Positions 29,386-37,814 of a stretch of DNA of 57,823 nucleotides are shown here, one piece after another. The position numbers and the translations under genes were made by a program. Under the pieces are notes generated by a model that did not search any database, had not been told where the DNA came from, and was given only the letters and a program-made list of their open reading frames with translations. How positions within the stretch are numbered: the stretch's first letter is position 1; every line of letters starts with the position of its first letter. Location of the stretch: positions 1 to 57,823 of IMG/VR virus record IMGVR_UViG_3300024520_000084. One strand, given 5' to 3'. The stretch comes from a virus.

Positions 29386-29790
29386 ATGGCGGATGCTGTA
29401 ACTGCTACCACAGTAGAAGATGGTCCTAAAAAAGCTATTATCTATTGTACAAATACAAGCGATGGGTCAGGAGAGTCTGCTGTTACCAAGGTAGATGTGT
29501 CCGGGCTTTCATCTTTGCAGGATGGAACAGCCTGTACGGGTGTTCGGATCGAGAAGATTTCGTTCACAAATGTTGGTATGAGTGTTAAGATTCTTTGGAA
29601 CGCTTCTACAAATGTTATCGCAGCGGAACTTCCTGCCGATTATTCTGATACTATTGATTACTCTTCTATTAGCGGTCTCCCAAATGTTGCAGCTTCTGGC
29701 GGTAATACAGGGGATATCAAATTTACAACCGTGGGACATGGAAGTGGGGATACTTATTCAATAGTTCTTTATTGTCTGAAACAGTATTAA
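29386..29790 (+). CDS. virion structural protein, 134 aa
   Basis: A 134-residue beta-rich protein (starts MADAVTATTVEDGPKKAIIY) with segments IIYCTNTSDG and VRIEKISFTNVGMSVKILWN. The ribosome site is AAAGGAGGATTAA. It is similar in style to structural proteins beside capsid genes in marine phages. No enzyme motif. Confidence 0.6.
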   Translation: MADAVTATTVEDGPKKAIIYCTNTSDGSGESAVTKVDVSGLSSLQDGTACTGVRIEKISFTNVGMSVKILWNASTNVIAAELPADYSDTIDYSSISGLPNVAASGGNTGDIKFTTVGHGSGDTYSIVLYCLKQY

Positions 29791-29792
29791 TC

Positions 29793-30005
29793 ATGGTTGA
29801 AGATCTTCAAAGAAAGAACGAACTTGATCTGATTAAGATTCAAGGGGAAATAAGGCTTCTTTCTGAGAGGATCGACGTTATAAAGAATAATGACCTATAT
29901 CATGTGCAAAAATCATTAGATTTAATAACTAAGATTTTGTGGGGTGTGGGTGTATTAGTAATAGGACAGGTGGCTATCGCTGTAAGATTGTCCCTCTTCG
30001 GATAG
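29793..30005 (+). CDS. XhlA-like small membrane-associated protein
   Basis: A 70-residue protein: an amphipathic, charged coiled coil (LIKIQGEIRLLSERIDVIK) followed by one hydrophobic C-terminal helix (LWGVGVLVIGQVAIAVRL). This layout resembles hemolysin XhlA proteins, which accompany holins. The ATG at 29793 is 2 bases after the previous stop; an in-frame TTG at 29772 is less likely. Its placement inside the head genes is curious. Confidence 0.6.
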   Translation: MVEDLQRKNELDLIKIQGEIRLLSERIDVIKNNDLYHVQKSLDLITKILWGVGVLVIGQVAIAVRLSLFG

Positions 30006-30014
30006 GAATTAAAT

Positions 30015-30917
30015 ATGGCAACTTCTGGATCGGTTGATTTTAATCTTAATATGGCCGAAATAACAGAGGAGGCCTTTGAGAGATGTGGCCTCGAGCTTAG
30101 AACGGGCTACGACGCTAAAACGGCCCGAAGGTCTCTAAATCTTTTGTTTGCCGACTGGATTAACAGGGGACTTAATCTATGGACTGTGAACGAAGTTACA
30201 CAGACTTTAGCTCAACTTTCATCAACTTCCTCTATTACATCCTACCCTTTGGGAACTATAACGGCTACGGTAGGGGCCTCTACCAACCTCAGTGTTGGAG
30301 AAACCATTACAGGCGGAACTAGCAGTGTAACGGCCTCCGTTATTACAAAACCAAGCTCAACAACCATAACAGTAACAGTTCCATCAGGTGTTTTTACGTC
30401 TGGAGAGACCATTACAGGCAGTTCAAGTAGTGCTAGTACTACGATATCTGTAAGTCCTAGTTTGGCAGATGTTCAAGCGTCTGGGGATGTTCTTGAGGCG
30501 GTGGTGCGGCGAGATAGCGAAGATATTGCTATAACCAGAATTAGTAGGCAAGAGTATCTTAGTGTTCCTAAAAAGACTACTCAGGGAAGACCAACACAGT
30601 TTTATGTTGATCGTCAGATCACCCCAACAATATCGGTTTGGCCAGCCCCGGAAAACTCTACCGACTCTTTAATTTATTATCGAGTAAAAAAACTCCAAGA
30701 TGCGGACACCTCTGTAAATACTCCCGACATACCTTACCGTTTTTTACCGTGTATAGTTGCGGGGTTGGCTTATCAGATTTCTCTTAAAAGATCTCCAGAT
30801 CGAATACAGATGTTAAAGGCCATATATGAGGAAGAGTTTCTCAGAGCCTCATCAGAAGATATAGAGCACGGTATTCCGCTGCGGTTAGTGCCGACATATC
30901 AGTCTATGAGGGTCTGA
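30015..30917 (+). CDS. head-tail adaptor (P22 gp4-like) with inserted beta domain
   Basis: A 300-residue protein. N-terminal ITEEAFERCGLELRTGYDAK, then SLNLLFADWINRGLNLWTV, and C-terminal YRVKKLQDAD, PYRFLPCIVAGLAYQISLKR are characteristic of the P22 gp4-type adaptor that sits below the portal. Between about residues 75 and 150 an Ig-like Thr/Ser-rich segment is inserted (SVGETITGGTSS and SGETITGSSSS). It belongs to the connector cluster 30015-32068. Confidence 0.75.
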   Translation: MATSGSVDFNLNMAEITEEAFERCGLELRTGYDAKTARRSLNLLFADWINRGLNLWTVNEVTQTLAQLSSTSSITSYPLGTITATVGASTNLSVGETITGGTSSVTASVITKPSSTTITVTVPSGVFTSGETITGSSSSASTTISVSPSLADVQASGDVLEAVVRRDSEDIAITRISRQEYLSVPKKTTQGRPTQFYVDRQITPTISVWPAPENSTDSLIYYRVKKLQDADTSVNTPDIPYRFLPCIVAGLAYQISLKRSPDRIQMLKAIYEEEFLRASSEDIEHGIPLRLVPTYQSMRV

Positions 30918-30918
30918 T

Positions 30919-31422
30919 ATGCCAAGATATGCTTCTGGAAAATATGCTTTAGGAGTTTCTGACCGGTCTGGAAGAGCGTACCCTTTACATGAAATGGTTT
31001 TGGAGTGGAACGGATTATTAGTGGGGAGAGATGAGTTTGAATCAAAACAGCCTCAATTAGATCCGAAACACCATAGAACAGACCCTCAATCTTTAAAAAT
31101 TAGCCGGCCAGCCAGGGTGGAACCAGCAGTTACAGTTCTTTTGCCTTTTAATCCATTTAAGTCTGGGAACTCAGGAACATCTACTATTACGGTTAATGAA
31201 CCGGGACATGGAAGAAGTACCGGAGATACCGTTAGGTTTAGGACTGTAGCGAATTTTGATGGGTTTACAGAATCTGTTATTGAATCTTCAACCGGATATT
31301 CCATAACAAAAGTGACTGATGATACGTTTACCTTTACTGTCAGCGGTGAAACCGCAACAGTAGGGGATGTTAACGGAGGTGGAGGCGTTGCTTCCGCTGG
31401 CCCTGTAACGGTGAGTGCATAA
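30919..31422 (+). CDS. virion structural protein, 167 aa
   Basis: A 167-residue protein. The N-terminal region MPRYASGKYALGVSDRSGRA and VLLPFNPFK are patterns I recall in marine phage genomes next to the adaptor gene; the C-terminal part is a Gly/Thr-rich beta region with a NEPGHGRSTGDTVRF motif. Probably a head-tail connector or minor capsid protein. The stop TAA is 1 base before the next ATG. Confidence 0.65.
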   Translation: MPRYASGKYALGVSDRSGRAYPLHEMVLEWNGLLVGRDEFESKQPQLDPKHHRTDPQSLKISRPARVEPAVTVLLPFNPFKSGNSGTSTITVNEPGHGRSTGDTVRFRTVANFDGFTESVIESSTGYSITKVTDDTFTFTVSGETATVGDVNGGGGVASAGPVTVSA

Positions 31423-31423
31423 C

Positions 31424-32068
31424 ATGGCTTTTACTTTCACAACGTTAAAAACCTCTATTCAGGATTATACTGACAATGCAGAAAGTACTTTTGTCAGTCA
31501 ATTATCCAGGTTTATTATAAATGCTGAAGAACGTATTCTTAAAGAATGCCAACTAGATGATTTCCGTAAGAGTGTTGCCGGATCTGCCACCCAATCTATA
31601 AAGTTTCTTACGAAACCTACGGACTTTTTAGCACCTTTTTCATTAAGCGCGGTTAATAGTTCTTCTAACGAGTTTCTTGAGTACAAACACATAACTTTTT
31701 TACAGGATTATACCCCAGACCCGTCAACCACTGGAACTCCCGTTTATTATGCCAGTTGGGATGAAGACAGCTTTGTCCTGGCTCCTACACCGGACGCCAA
31801 TTATACAATGGAGCTTCATTACTTTTATCGTCCTCAATCAATAACAGCTTCGAGCGACGGGACAAGTTATCTTGGGACTAACGCAGAGTTGTGCTTGTTG
31901 TATGGGAGTCTGGTTGAAGCATATACGTTTATGAAGGGTGAACCTGATTTATTACAACTGTATAACGCACGGTTTATGGAATCGTTGCAATGGCTTAAAA
32001 ATCTTGGTGAGGCTGAACAGACGCATGACGAATACAGGTATGATACTGTAAGAAAGCCTCCTCAATGA
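31424..32068 (+). CDS. head-tail connector or tail adaptor protein, 214 aa
   Basis: A 214-residue protein starting MAFTFTTLKTSIQDYTDNAE with SQLSRFIINAEERILKE and MELHYFYRPQSITAS. This pattern occurs in marine podo-like phages at the same place as P22 gp4-family adaptors. I take the ATG at 31424 rather than GTG at 31415. It overlaps the next gene by 4 bases (ATGA). Confidence 0.65.
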   Translation: MAFTFTTLKTSIQDYTDNAESTFVSQLSRFIINAEERILKECQLDDFRKSVAGSATQSIKFLTKPTDFLAPFSLSAVNSSSNEFLEYKHITFLQDYTPDPSTTGTPVYYASWDEDSFVLAPTPDANYTMELHYFYRPQSITASSDGTSYLGTNAELCLLYGSLVEAYTFMKGEPDLLQLYNARFMESLQWLKNLGEAEQTHDEYRYDTVRKPPQ

Positions 32069-32784
32069 CCGACGAAAACTTACATGTTGCTATCGTGGGC
32101 CTCGGCAACACTCAGGGGACTTTTACGTCCTCCATGGCGAACGGGAAGTCGTTTGATGAGGTGTGGGCTATCAACTCTATGATGGTTCCGATAAAGCATG
32201 ACCGTGTTTTTATGATGGACCCAGCTTCCCGGTTTCTGGATACGGAAAACGCAGGGCCGCAAACAGGAGCGATGCGAAAAGCTTTAGGGGACCATCCCGG
32301 ACCCATATACACCTGTACTTTAGATGATCGTGTTCCTGGTGCCGTTCTCTACCCCTTGGAGGAAATTGTCAAAGAGACGGGGCTTTGTTATTTTAATAAT
32401 ACTGTTCCATACGCTGTGGCTTTCGCTATTTACCATAAAGTCACCCATCTTTATCTTTACGGGATAGATTACTCGTATAAATCTAATCTTGTTATGGCAG
32501 AGGCTGGAAGGGCGTGCACAGAGTTTTGGATTTCAGTAGCCATTGCCCGTGGAATGCAGGTAGAGGTGGCGCATGATTCCACGCTTCTCGATACAAACGT
32601 GCCGGATGAAGAAAAGCTTTATGGATATCACCGGCTTGATGATCCTTTGGTTATGTCTGTTAAGGATGGCTGTCTAAGCGTTGCTAAACGATCAGAATCT
32701 TCTCCTCCAGAGCCGACAGACGAGCCAATCCTGTACGGCAGGCACGACAAGGTGGTTTTATTGAAAGAAGCCGTAAATGTTTGA
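32065..32784 (+). CDS. Rossmann-like DUF115/MptE-type protein
   Basis: A 239-residue protein. VAIVGLGNTQGTF (residues 8-20), DEVWAINSM (31-39) and DRVFMMDPAS (45-54) match the glycine-rich loop and 'aiN...D.vf..D' pattern of DUF115/6-hydroxymethylpterin diphosphokinase-like or glycosyltransferase-like Rossmann proteins. The reaction is unknown; it may modify virion or host surface sugars. Such genes recur within structural operons of marine phages. Confidence 0.55.
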   Translation: MTDENLHVAIVGLGNTQGTFTSSMANGKSFDEVWAINSMMVPIKHDRVFMMDPASRFLDTENAGPQTGAMRKALGDHPGPIYTCTLDDRVPGAVLYPLEEIVKETGLCYFNNTVPYAVAFAIYHKVTHLYLYGIDYSYKSNLVMAEAGRACTEFWISVAIARGMQVEVAHDSTLLDTNVPDEEKLYGYHRLDDPLVMSVKDGCLSVAKRSESSPPEPTDEPILYGRHDKVVLLKEAVNV

Positions 32785-33067
32785 TATAAGTGCTTCACTT
32801 TCTGTAGGCGACGTTGATGTAGTAACGACGGATAACAGGGGTCTTTCGGTGGAAGAGGCCGCTCAAATGGCTGTAAACAAGATACTTTATGTGTCTAAAG
32901 ATGCCCCAGAGCCCCTTCGAGAACAGGCAATATCCTTTAAAGATACAGTGCATGAGGTTATAGTCCATTACATGAGGTATGCTGTGGCTCAAGATAGGGC
33001 AACTATTGCGGCTAAGTTAAGAGAAGCGGGTCATCCTGAACTGGCAAAAGATTTAAGGAGTTTTTGA
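32777..33067 (+). CDS. hypothetical protein, 96 aa
   Basis: A 96-residue helical protein starting MFDISASLSVGDVDVVTTDN, then VEEAAQMAVNKILYV and PLREQAISFKDTVHEVIVHY. It overlaps the Rossmann-like gene by 8 bases. Small helical proteins of this kind follow connector genes in related phages; role unknown. Confidence 0.65.
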   Translation: MFDISASLSVGDVDVVTTDNRGLSVEEAAQMAVNKILYVSKDAPEPLREQAISFKDTVHEVIVHYMRYAVAQDRATIAAKLREAGHPELAKDLRSF

Positions 33068-33068
33068 T

Positions 33069-33524
33069 ATGGCAATTACAACAGCGATGTGTACATCATT
33101 TAAGGGTGAGCTATTGTCTGCCACCCATGATTTTGATGCCTCTGGCGGAAACAGCTTTAAGCTGTCTTTATATGCCATAGGAAGTGGTGGAAAAAGTTCC
33201 ACTACGGCAACCTTGGGGGCGGCTACTACAGCTTTCACTACTACAGGGGAAGTTGCATCCAGTGGTAGCTACGTCACCGGGGGATCTGCATTAACTAATG
33301 TAAACCCTGCTACTTCAGGAACAACCGGATATACGGATTTTGCTGACCTTAGTTATACAACCGCTACTATTACAGCCAGAGGAGCCTTAATCTATAACGA
33401 TACGAATGGTGACAAGGCTGTCTGTGCGCTTGATTTCGGCGGAAACAAGACCAGCACTGCTGGTACGTTTACCATAGCGTTTCCTGCCGCCGCCGCTAGT
33501 ACGGCGATTATCAGGATTGCGTAG
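33069..33524 (+). CDS. virion structural protein, 151 aa
   Basis: A 151-residue beta-rich protein with MAITTAMCTSFKGELLSATH and FKLSLYAIGSGGKSS; then alternating Thr/Gly segments and an Ala-rich end. This pattern is conserved in marine podo-like phages beside tail-fibre genes. Probably tail or fibre-associated. Confidence 0.6.
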   Translation: MAITTAMCTSFKGELLSATHDFDASGGNSFKLSLYAIGSGGKSSTTATLGAATTAFTTTGEVASSGSYVTGGSALTNVNPATSGTTGYTDFADLSYTTATITARGALIYNDTNGDKAVCALDFGGNKTSTAGTFTIAFPAAAASTAIIRIA

Positions 33525-33535
33525 AGGACAATGCT

Positions 33536-34171
33536 TTGGCAAACATCAATGGCTGGGGAAGGGGTACTTGGAATGAGGGTGCGTGGAACTCTCCTCTTGC
33601 CGTCGATGTTACGGGCGTTGCGGGTACGGGTGCCGTTGGCACCGTTGTTATTACTCCCAGTATCACAGCTACTGTTACGGGCGTTGCGGGTACGGGCGGT
33701 GTCGGTTCGGTCACGGTTACAGGCACAAGCACGGTTACCCTTACGGGCGTTGCGGGAACAGGGGGTATTGGCTCCGTTACAGTTACCCCTAGTATCTCGG
33801 TTACCCCTACGGGCGTATCGGCTACGGGATCACTTGGAACAGTCACCCCTACGGCTGGCGCAAGCGTCACCCCAACGGGTGTCGCAGGAACAGGAGCCCT
33901 TGGCTCTGTTACTATCACGGGCAATGCGCCAAGTGTTGCGGTCACAGGCGTTGCGGGGACAGGAGAAATTGGCACTGTTACGCTTACGGGTAGCGCAAGT
34001 GTTGTTCCCACAGGCGTTGCTGGCACGGGCGGCACAGGAGAATCAAACGTCTGGAGTCTTATTGACGAGTCACAGACACCTAACTGGTCTGCGGTTGACG
34101 ATTCACAAACACCTAACTGGTCTGCGGTTGATGACTCTCAAACCCCAGATTGGACAGACATAGCGGCATAG
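33536..34171 (+). CDS. repeat-rich tail-region protein starting at TTG
   Basis: A 211-residue protein built of about nine imperfect repeats of TGVAGTGGVGSVTVT type (residues about 25-175) and three C-terminal SQTPNWSAVDD repeats. The TTG at 33536 follows GAGGACAATGCT, correctly spaced; the nearby ATG at 33531 is too close to the GAGGA and in another frame, so I choose TTG. The repeats suggest a beta-solenoid fibre piece. The underlying DNA is repetitive, with open frames on both strands that I consider shadows. Confidence 0.65.
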   Translation: MANINGWGRGTWNEGAWNSPLAVDVTGVAGTGAVGTVVITPSITATVTGVAGTGGVGSVTVTGTSTVTLTGVAGTGGIGSVTVTPSISVTPTGVSATGSLGTVTPTAGASVTPTGVAGTGALGSVTITGNAPSVAVTGVAGTGEIGTVTLTGSASVVPTGVAGTGGTGESNVWSLIDESQTPNWSAVDDSQTPNWSAVDDSQTPDWTDIAA

Positions 34172-34180
34172 GAAAAGATT

Positions 34181-37100
34181 ATGGCTTCTACATACACAAC
34201 AGGCTTTAGTTTAGAAAAAATAGGTTCTGGAGAACAGGCGGGTACTTGGGGTACTACGACGAACCACAACCTTGATATTGTAGATAGGTTGGCTTCGTAC
34301 AAAGCGGTGGCTCTTTCAGGAACTACGCACACTCTTACTATCCGAGAAGCCTCTCCTGGCTCTGGCACAGAAAATCTCCAAGACGGAATGTATCGTGTAA
34401 TTAAATTTACCGGAGCTTTGGGTGCAAATAACACTGTAACAATAGCACCAAATACATCACCCGCTTGGTTTATTATTGAAAATGCAACTACCGATTCAGG
34501 CTCAAGTGGCCCATACTCTGTTATTCTTTCCCAAGGTTCTGGGGCAAATGTCACCGTTCAAAACGGCAAAAATGTCATTGTTTATTGCGATGGTGCCGGA
34601 AGTGGTGCAGCAGTTGTTGATGCTTTGGCAGATCTTCAGATCGGAACATTGGAGTGCACAGGAGCAGCGGCGATTGATGGTGCGGCTACATTAGGCAGTA
34701 CGCTTGCTGTTACAGGAAACTCAACTTTTACAGGCGACATAATAAAAGCAACTTCTGGCACAAGCAACTTTGCCGCAGGTGTTAATGCAGGTAACTCAAT
34801 TGCGTCAGGCGGTAACTATAACGTAGTGGTTGGCGATGAGGCTGGCACAGCTATCACGACAGGCGATAACAATGTCCTCATAGGATATGGGGCTGGCGAT
34901 GGCTTTGATGCAGAGAGCAATAATGTAGGTGTAGGCTATAATGCTTTAGGTGGAGCTTCTTATGCAGCTTCTAATAATACTGCTGTTGGCAGCGGAGCTT
35001 TAGGAGCATGTACGACAGGTACTAGTAATGTTGCCGTGGGCTTTCAAGCAGGAGATGCTTTAACAACAGGTACACAATTAACTGCTCTTGGGTACAACGC
35101 TGGTGGTGCAGTCACAACAGGTGTTTTCAATACTGCTCTTGGATATGAAGCATTATTAACTGAAGACACTGAAAGTTATAATACTGCTGTTGGTGCTTAT
35201 GCTATGAGAGTAGCAGACGGGGCAGGTTATACAACTTGTGTTGGGTATAATGCTGGTGCTGCAATTACAACGGGTGATTATAACGTATTTGTAGGAAATA
35301 ATTCAGGAGGTGCAACTACTACAGGTGGAAGTAATACAGCGATGGGCTATCTAGCCCTTACTAGTAATACAACTGCTGCGGGTAATACGGCCCTTGGTGT
35401 CAATGCAATGTACGCAAATACTACTGGTGCTAACAACACAGCGGTTGGTTATTTAGCATTAGATGCAAATACATCAGGAGCTTCAAATACAGCGGTTGGT
35501 ATCAACTGTATGACAACAAACACGACAGCAAGTAGTAACACTGCTGTAGGTAATTATGCACTAGGATTAAATACAACTGGGTCGTCTAATGTTGCTATAG
35601 GTGCGTTGGCTCTAAAGGCAAATACTACAGGAGGAACAAATACTGCTGTAGGTGCTTCAGCTGGCACAGCAATTACAACAGGAGCTAGTAATACTATTAT
35701 CGGTGCTTTGGCTGGTGATGCTGTAACAACTGGTGCTACTAGTGTGATTATTGGTCAGTCTGCTGGTACAGCAATGACCACCGCCGCTGAAAACGTAATA
35801 ATAGGAAATAACGCAGGAGCCGCACTTACTACAGGTGGACAAAATATTCTTATAGGAGATAACGCTGGTGCTGCTGGTGCTATTACAGGCATACGAAATG
35901 TCGCTGTAGGTGATAATGCTCTTTATAGTGTAGTGGCTGGTGGGGGTAATATTGCTATAGGGTATGCTGCTGGTAATGTTGTTTCTTCAGGTGACAATAA
36001 TACTATGGTAGGAACATCAGCAGGTCAGGCAATCACTACTGGAATAAATAATTGTTTTTTTGGGGCGCTCGCTGGTGATGCAACAACTACAGTTCCTAAC
36101 GTAAATGCTTTTGGTTATGCTGCTTTAGGAGCTAATACTACAGGTCAATCCCTTTGTGCTTTTGGTTCTTATGCACTAGACGCTAATACAACGGCTAATG
36201 ATAACGCAGCTTTTGGTCATGTTGCGATGAGTGCAAATACGACAGGTACTGGAAACAATGCCTTTGGTAGTTCTTCTTTGGATGCAAATACTACAGGTTC
36301 TTCAAACACTGCTGTAGGTCACGCTGCTCTTGGAGCAAACACAACAGCAAGTAATAACACGGCAGTTGGATATGCTGCTGGTACAACTCTCACTACTGGC
36401 GGTGCTAATGTTTTTATAGGATATGATGCAGGTAAAGACCAGACTACAGCAGGAGCAAGTACTTTTGTAGGAGATCATGCTGGTGCCAATGTTACAACAG
36501 GAGCTAATAATACTTTCATTGGATATTATTCTGGATTAAATGCTACAACTGCACATAGCTCAGTATTTGTTGGAAAAGATGCAGGTACTGCTTTTACAAC
36601 AGGTAATGCTACTGTTGCCATTGGAATGAGCGCACTTGCTACAGGAACAACTGCATCTGCTACGACAGCCGTTGGATTTGAGTCAGGTAAAGCTCTTACG
36701 ACAGGAACTCATAATACTGCTTTAGGTTGTCAGGCTGCTTTAGCACTTACAACAGCTAACTATAGTACAATTCTTGGTGTTGAAGCTGGTAAAGCTATTA
36801 CGACGGGTAATAATAATACATGTATTGGTTATCAAGCTGGTGATGCTTTGACAACTGGAGGTAATAATATAATTATTGGAACGGGTGCTGACGCTTCTGC
36901 GGTCGGTGTTTCAAATACTATTACTTTAGGTTCAAGTTTAATGGGCGTTCTCAGATGTCAACAAACTAGCATTACCGCACTTTCTGATAGACGAGATAAA
37001 AAAGATATTAAAGACTTAGATGTGGGTCTCGATTTTATCAACACTCTACATCCTGTAAAATTTACATGGAATATGAGAGATGGGGGTAAAGTCGGAATTA

Positions 37101-37312
37101 AAGAAGCAGGTTTTATTGCTCAAGAACTAGACGAATCACAGAACAAATTTGATGCTGAAGAATATTTGCAGCTCGTATTAAAAGATAATCCTGAAAAACT
37201 AGAAGCTGCTATGGGCAAGTTATTGCCTTCAATGGTTAAAGCAATACAAGAACTATCTGCTGAAATTGAAGAATTGAAAAAATGGAAAGAGGAGCATACC
37301 TGCTGTGGCTGA
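34181..37312 (+). CDS. giant tail fibre with YadA-like repeats and C-terminal S74 chaperone
   Basis: A 1043-residue protein. An N-terminal attachment domain (to about residue 150) is followed by about thirty repeats of roughly 23 residues (ANTTGSSNTAVGYLAL type), the pattern of a trimeric left-handed beta roll as in YadA-like adhesins. At the C-terminus is an intramolecular chaperone of the Peptidase_S74 family: SDRRDKKDIK with the predicted cleavage Ser at about 935, HPVKFTWN, GFIAQEL, then a coiled coil. After folding, the chaperone cuts itself off. It probably recognises the host surface. Confidence 0.8.
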   Translation: MASTYTTGFSLEKIGSGEQAGTWGTTTNHNLDIVDRLASYKAVALSGTTHTLTIREASPGSGTENLQDGMYRVIKFTGALGANNTVTIAPNTSPAWFIIENATTDSGSSGPYSVILSQGSGANVTVQNGKNVIVYCDGAGSGAAVVDALADLQIGTLECTGAAAIDGAATLGSTLAVTGNSTFTGDIIKATSGTSNFAAGVNAGNSIASGGNYNVVVGDEAGTAITTGDNNVLIGYGAGDGFDAESNNVGVGYNALGGASYAASNNTAVGSGALGACTTGTSNVAVGFQAGDALTTGTQLTALGYNAGGAVTTGVFNTALGYEALLTEDTESYNTAVGAYAMRVADGAGYTTCVGYNAGAAITTGDYNVFVGNNSGGATTTGGSNTAMGYLALTSNTTAAGNTALGVNAMYANTTGANNTAVGYLALDANTSGASNTAVGINCMTTNTTASSNTAVGNYALGLNTTGSSNVAIGALALKANTTGGTNTAVGASAGTAITTGASNTIIGALAGDAVTTGATSVIIGQSAGTAMTTAAENVIIGNNAGAALTTGGQNILIGDNAGAAGAITGIRNVAVGDNALYSVVAGGGNIAIGYAAGNVVSSGDNNTMVGTSAGQAITTGINNCFFGALAGDATTTVPNVNAFGYAALGANTTGQSLCAFGSYALDANTTANDNAAFGHVAMSANTTGTGNNAFGSSSLDANTTGSSNTAVGHAALGANTTASNNTAVGYAAGTTLTTGGANVFIGYDAGKDQTTAGASTFVGDHAGANVTTGANNTFIGYYSGLNATTAHSSVFVGKDAGTAFTTGNATVAIGMSALATGTTASATTAVGFESGKALTTGTHNTALGCQAALALTTANYSTILGVEAGKAITTGNNNTCIGYQAGDALTTGGNNIIIGTGADASAVGVSNTITLGSSLMGVLRCQQTSITALSDRRDKKDIKDLDVGLDFINTLHPVKFTWNMRDGGKVGIKEAGFIAQELDESQNKFDAEEYLQLVLKDNPEKLEAAMGKLLPSMVKAIQELSAEIEELKKWKEEHTCCG

Positions 37313-37553
37313 TACCGAAACAAATGTCGTTAACATTGCTGGAACCGAATACGATCCTAATGATCTTACGGATCAACAGAAATACTGGATTACTCAAGTG
37401 CAAGACCTTCAGAGCAAGCGTCAGGCACAACAGTTTCAGTTAGACCAGATTAACGTGGCTTTAGATAGTTTTATGACTGCGTTGATTAATAGTCTTAAAG
37501 ACCCCAAAACCTCTGATTTATTTGATGAAACCAAGGAGAAATTAAATGGCTGA
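37305..37553 (+). CDS. DUF6447-like small coiled-coil protein
   Basis: An 82-residue protein. YDPNDLTDQQKYWITQVQDL and LDQINVALDSFM match the pattern of DUF6447 proteins, small coiled coils near phage tail genes, possibly fibre chaperones. It starts at GTG 37305, overlapping the fibre gene by 8 bases, with AGAGGAG 13 bases upstream. Confidence 0.6.
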   Translation: MADTETNVVNIAGTEYDPNDLTDQQKYWITQVQDLQSKRQAQQFQLDQINVALDSFMTALINSLKDPKTSDLFDETKEKLNG

Positions 37554-37809
37554 TGAACTTACGGCAGATGAAATTGCCGCACACTTTTCCGCGATGGACG
37601 ATAGCGTAACACTTATTAATGCAACTATTGCTGATGATACTGACGCATTAGAAATGTTTGGCACTGCTGCTGAAGTCAAGCTGATGGTCACACGCAACAC
37701 GGATCATATTGAAATTCAGAAAGAAACGGCTTGGTATAAAGCGTCCGGCAAAACTAAGACCAAATACACAAATGCTGTTACTGCTGGTAAAGCCTACGTT
37801 GCTGGGTAG
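37546..37809 (+). CDS. hypothetical protein, 87 aa
   Basis: An 87-residue acidic protein (starts MADELTADEIAAHFSAMDDS) ending with KYTNAVTAGKAYVAG. It overlaps the DUF6447-like gene by 8 bases. It could be a small tail-assembly protein. No family recognised. Confidence 0.6.
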   Translation: MADELTADEIAAHFSAMDDSVTLINATIADDTDALEMFGTAAEVKLMVTRNTDHIEIQKETAWYKASGKTKTKYTNAVTAGKAYVAG

Positions 37810-37814
37810 GGTAC

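Noticed and set aside
33511-34035. A minus-strand protein of PVPATPVGVT repeats and a plus-frame Leu/Arg-rich protein
   Set aside because: They mirror the repeat coding of the plus-strand TTG-started gene; composition is implausible and no ribosome site exists.
34800-36900. CRISPR array or satellite in the regularly repeated DNA
   Set aside because: The repeats are in frame, degenerate at the DNA level and code for fibre repeats; no conserved repeat with unique spacers.
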